Source: JAKFFN01 sp036675025 (GTDB taxonomy: Bacteria; Sumerlaeota; Sumerlaeia; Sumerlaeales; Sumerlaeaceae). From it: a DNA stretch of 25,646 nt. Positions 23,134-25,646 of the stretch are shown here, in pieces (positions within the stretch are counted from its first letter, which is position 1; the number at the start of each line of letters is the position of its first letter). Below the pieces are notes generated by a model that was given only the letters and a program-made list of their open reading frames with translations, made no database searches and was not told the DNA's origin. The stretch spans positions 1-25,646 of the forward strand of contig JAKFFN010000402.1 of the NCBI GenBank assembly GCA_036675025.1, in the 5' to 3' direction. Both the position numbers and the translations under genes were made by a program.

Positions 23134-24030
23134 GTGAGACGATCGACCGACGCGATTCACCGCCCCATCGGCCTCATGGTTGGCTTCCTGCTGCCGGCCG
23201 TGCTGCTGTTTCTCGTCTTCTTTATCTACCCGCTGATCAACGTACTGTGGATCTCGTTCCACTCGGGCAACGTGGCGTCTGAGAAAATGACGTGGGTCGG
23301 CACGGCCAACTATACCCGGCTGTTTTCTGATAACGTGTTCTGGATGGTCTTCTGGCACAACCTGCAGATTGTGATCATCGCAGGGATCGCGACGCTGATA
23401 CTGGCGCTGGGGACAGCGGTGGCGCTGACCAAAATCCGCCGCGGCAGAAACTTCTTCCGTATCGTGTTCCTGTTTCCCAATATCATGTCGGCCGTGGCTA
23501 CGGCTGTGCTGTGGTCGTTTATCTTTAACCCCAGCTTCGGTATCCTGAATGGCTTCCTGCGTGCCATGCGGCTGGAAGAATTTACCCATGCGTGGCTGGG
23601 CGAGCCGAATACCGCGCTGCCCGTGACCATCCTTGTGCACATCTGGACCATCGCCGGTTTCTATATCGTGCTGTTTTATGCCGGCCTGCTGCGCATACCT
23701 GCCGACTACAGCGAAGCTGCGCGCATCGATGGCGCCAGCGGCTGGCAGGAGTTTCGGCACATCACCCTGCCGCTGCTGCAGGATATCATGCAGATTGCCA
23801 CGGTTTACGTCGTGATTAACTCCGTTAATATCTTTGCCCTCGTTTACCTGTTTAACGAGGGCCGCGCTGCGCGCTACAATGGCGTATTGCTTACCTATAT
23901 GTATGAGCAGGCGTTTAACAACGGCAATTACGGCTACGCCTGCGCCATCGGCGTGATGACGCTGATCACGGTGCTGGCCTGCGCAGGAGTGGTAAATCTT
24001 TTCTTCCGCCGCGATGCGGTGGAGTTATAG
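23134..24030 (+). CDS. CUT1-type sugar ABC transporter permease (MalF-like)
   Basis: 298 residues from a GTG start four bases after the binding protein stop, with no clear ribosome site, so translation is probably coupled. Six membrane helices are visible, the first being LMVGFLLPAVLLFLVFFIYP. The EAA loop is at about 190-214 (YSEAARIDGASGWQEFRHIT, then LPLL). It forms the heterodimeric channel with the next gene product in the inner membrane. Confidence 0.92.
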   Translation: MRRSTDAIHRPIGLMVGFLLPAVLLFLVFFIYPLINVLWISFHSGNVASEKMTWVGTANYTRLFSDNVFWMVFWHNLQIVIIAGIATLILALGTAVALTKIRRGRNFFRIVFLFPNIMSAVATAVLWSFIFNPSFGILNGFLRAMRLEEFTHAWLGEPNTALPVTILVHIWTIAGFYIVLFYAGLLRIPADYSEAARIDGASGWQEFRHITLPLLQDIMQIATVYVVINSVNIFALVYLFNEGRAARYNGVLLTYMYEQAFNNGNYGYACAIGVMTLITVLACAGVVNLFFRRDAVEL

Positions 24031-24044
24031 GAGGCTATGCGCTG

Positions 24045-24899
24045 ATGAAAAAACTCACCCCCGCCCGTCTCCTGATCTACGTATTCCTCTGCCTGTACGC
24101 CGTGGTGGTAATCTACCCAATGTTCTGGCTGGTGGCCACCAGCCTTAAAGACAGCTGGAGCATTTTTAAAAGCCCCTGGGGCCTGCCGACGGATTTCCAG
24201 TGGGTGAATTACAAAAACGCCATGGAGAAGGGCGAACTGGCCCACAAGATCTGGAACAGCGTATTGGTGGATACCGTATCGCTGCTGCTGATCCTGCTCA
24301 TCAGCGCCATGGCAGGCTATGTGCTCGGCCGGTTTCGTTTCAGGGGCAACCGGCCGCTCTTTTACATGTTCCTGTCGGGAATGACGATCCCCATCTTTCT
24401 CGCCATTGTGCCCCTGTTCGCGCTGATGAACCAGATCCAGATTCCCGGGCTGAACTTCAAGCTGCTCGATACGCGCCTTGGCCTCATCATAGTCTACGTG
24501 GCCTACTCGCTCTCGTTCACGATCTTTGTGCTCACGGGTTTCTTCCGGAGCCTGCCCTGGGAGCTGGCGGAGGCGGCCGTAATCGATGGGTGCAAGCCGA
24601 ACCAGGTTTTCTGGCGCATCATGCTGCCCCTGGCCAAGCCCGGCCTGGCCACCGCCGGGATCTTCGTGTTCATCGGCCTGTGGAACGAGTACCCCCTGGC
24701 CCTGGTGCTGATGTCGAGTGAAGAGGGGCAGACCCTGCCGCTGGGCATTGCAAACCTTACCATGTCGCAGAAATACCAGGCCGACTGGGGCGCACTGTTT
24801 GCCGGGCTCACCATCGGTGTATTACCCACCCTTATAATGTACGCCATTTTCCAGCGGCAGATCCAGGAAGGGCTCACGGCGGGAGCTGTAAAAGGGTGA
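24045..24899 (+). CDS. CUT1-type sugar ABC transporter permease (MalG-like)
   Basis: 284 residues, a normal MalG-type length. AGGAGG lies 10 bases before the ATG. Six helices are apparent, with the EAA loop at about 173-199 (ELAEAAVIDGCKPNQVFWRI, then MLPLAKP) and the C-terminal GLTAGAVKG typical of the family. It completes a binding protein-permease-permease cassette. No ATPase gene is present anywhere in the window, so a shared MsmX/UgpC-like ATPase encoded elsewhere is likely. Confidence 0.92.
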   Translation: MKKLTPARLLIYVFLCLYAVVVIYPMFWLVATSLKDSWSIFKSPWGLPTDFQWVNYKNAMEKGELAHKIWNSVLVDTVSLLLILLISAMAGYVLGRFRFRGNRPLFYMFLSGMTIPIFLAIVPLFALMNQIQIPGLNFKLLDTRLGLIIVYVAYSLSFTIFVLTGFFRSLPWELAEAAVIDGCKPNQVFWRIMLPLAKPGLATAGIFVFIGLWNEYPLALVLMSSEEGQTLPLGIANLTMSQKYQADWGALFAGLTIGVLPTLIMYAIFQRQIQEGLTAGAVKG

Positions 24900-25153
24900 G
24901 CTGGTTCTTTTTTAGCTCCCAGCACGCCGCCGACTATAACTTATAACAATCTACTTTTCAGTTTCGATTGTCTAATCCGTTGATATTGCTGCACGTGAGC
25001 GGCTTTTAAGGAAGACTGTCCCAAAAACTTTCGGCCAACCCGCCCTGTTGGGAACTTTTGTCGCACCTTGCTTTCAGACTCATTTGTTTTTGTTGAAATT
25101 CCTGCGCCGTCAGTTATGACGCAGGTCAGTAATGGGCAAAAGGTCGTTTAGAG
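24900..25153. other. Intergenic gap before the thioredoxin-like gene
   Basis: No gene is visible. It includes an imperfect hairpin around 25099-25126 (CGTCA-GTTA-TGACG with flanking CCTG/CAGG and bulges) shortly before the next start. No clear intrinsic terminator follows the permease gene: GGGAGCT/AGCTCCC (24881-24920) has a 26-base loop and its T-run lies inside the loop. Confidence 0.4.
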
Positions 25154-25646
25154 TTGAAGATTAATCGCGCGTATGGGCTCGCGCCGCTGGTCAGAGTTAT
25201 GTCTGCTGGCCTGGCGCTTTCTGTCGTCCACATTGCATTCGCAGCCGGTCCCGGCTGGGTAAGCAGCTTCGAGCAGGCACTGGAAATGGCTCGGCAGCAG
25301 AAAAAACCCATCTTTGTCGATTTCAGCACCTCCTGGTGCGGAGTCTGTAAGCAAATGGACCGCAGCACCCTCGCGGACCCCACAATTATACAACGCCTCG
25401 ACAACTTCGTCAAGGTGAAGGTCGACGGCGATGCCCGTCAGGATCTTTGCAGCGCTTATGGCGTCGCAGCTTACCCGACTTTTATCCACCTGGACCCCAA
25501 CGGCCGGATGCTTGACAAGCGCGAAGGCTACATGCGCGTGCAGGAGCTGGCCAGTACCCTGGACCGCACCTACCAGTCTGTTGCCGTCAACACCTCGGCC
25601 ATAGCGCAGGCTCCCCGAAACGGGCAGCAGCCAGCCGCGGGCGGCG
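25154..25646 (+). CDS. Exported thioredoxin-like protein (3' end beyond window)
   Basis: At least 164 residues, cut by the window edge. Read from a TTG at 25154, the N-terminus is a good signal peptide (MKINRAYGLAPLVRVMSAGL, then ALSVVHIAFAA), with AAAGG upstream; a later ATG at 25199 would cut the basic region off. The mature domain is thioredoxin-like: KPIFVDFSTSWCGVCKQMD with the CxxC at Cys62-Cys65, a later VKVDGD, and the cis-Pro loop VAAYPTFIHL. This resembles periplasmic DsbD-gamma or thioredoxin_7-type reductases. A Gln/Pro/Ala-rich tail begins near the window end. Function in envelope disulfide reduction is inferred. Confidence 0.85.
   Translation, partial: MKINRAYGLAPLVRVMSAGLALSVVHIAFAAGPGWVSSFEQALEMARQQKKPIFVDFSTSWCGVCKQMDRSTLADPTIIQRLDNFVKVKVDGDARQDLCSAYGVAAYPTFIHLDPNGRMLDKREGYMRVQELASTLDRTYQSVAVNTSAIAQAPRNGQQPAAGG

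Noticed and set aside
24881..24920. GGGAGCT/AGCTCCC inverted repeat with a T-run at the end of the permease gene
   Set aside because: The loop is 26 bases, it overlaps the coding end, and the T-run lies inside the loop, so it is not a normal intrinsic terminator.

Overview
The window comes from a GC-rich bacterial chromosome with about 22 protein genes and no rRNA, tRNA, CRISPR array or phage genes that I can see. Several proteins are exported: Tat-like and Sec signal peptides and one lipobox lipoprotein. The mix of phoH-pgpH, CUT1 sugar ABC transporters, a LacI regulator, secreted sialidase-like and phosphoesterase proteins, a RAYT with REP-like hairpins, and short dispersed repeats would suit Armatimonadota or a neighbouring environmental phylum such as Verrucomicrobiota or Planctomycetota. 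That placement is inference; no marker gene in the window settles it. Several genes lack a clear Shine-Dalgarno site (pgpH, the first permease, the sialidase-like gene, the second permease), while others have a strong one.

Region 1 (1-910) is a mobile and repeat island: a REP-associated Y1 transposase on the minus strand, three hairpins with a TCC loop just beyond its start, and a G-rich array with two nearly identical 44-base units that each hold an 8-bp hairpin with a GGGG loop. Region 2 (1000-8400, plus strand) holds the housekeeping pair phoH and pgpH, a block of 7-bp tandem repeats that supplies the pgpH stop codon, then an orphan sugar-type permease, a kinase-less PASTA protein and a secreted alpha/beta-hydrolase. 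Region 3 (8400-10670) has a methyltransferase and GT2 glycosyltransferase overlapping by ATGA on the minus strand, and dtd on the plus strand.

Region 4 (10740-19340) is a run of eight genes all on the minus strand: UMF1-type MFS transporter, LacI regulator, LOG-family hydrolase, two tandem paralogous Tat-type metallophosphoesterases, an Asp-box sialidase-like protein, an SDR with a C-terminal membrane helix, and a small membrane protein. Gaps of 78-204 bases argue against one transcript, but the set reads as a catabolic island: secreted enzymes that trim phosphorylated or glycosylated material, a sugar-sensing repressor and a permease.

Region 5 (19490-25646) holds hflX, a convergent pair of small exported proteins, a CUT1 cassette (binding protein and two permeases, no ATPase) and the start of a secreted thioredoxin-like protein cut by the window edge. 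I found no clearly new defence or mobile system. The most interesting items are the RAYT/REP island, the paired GTGCA-NN-TGCAC palindromes after the SDR, the PASTA protein without a kinase, and the sialidase/phosphoesterase island.
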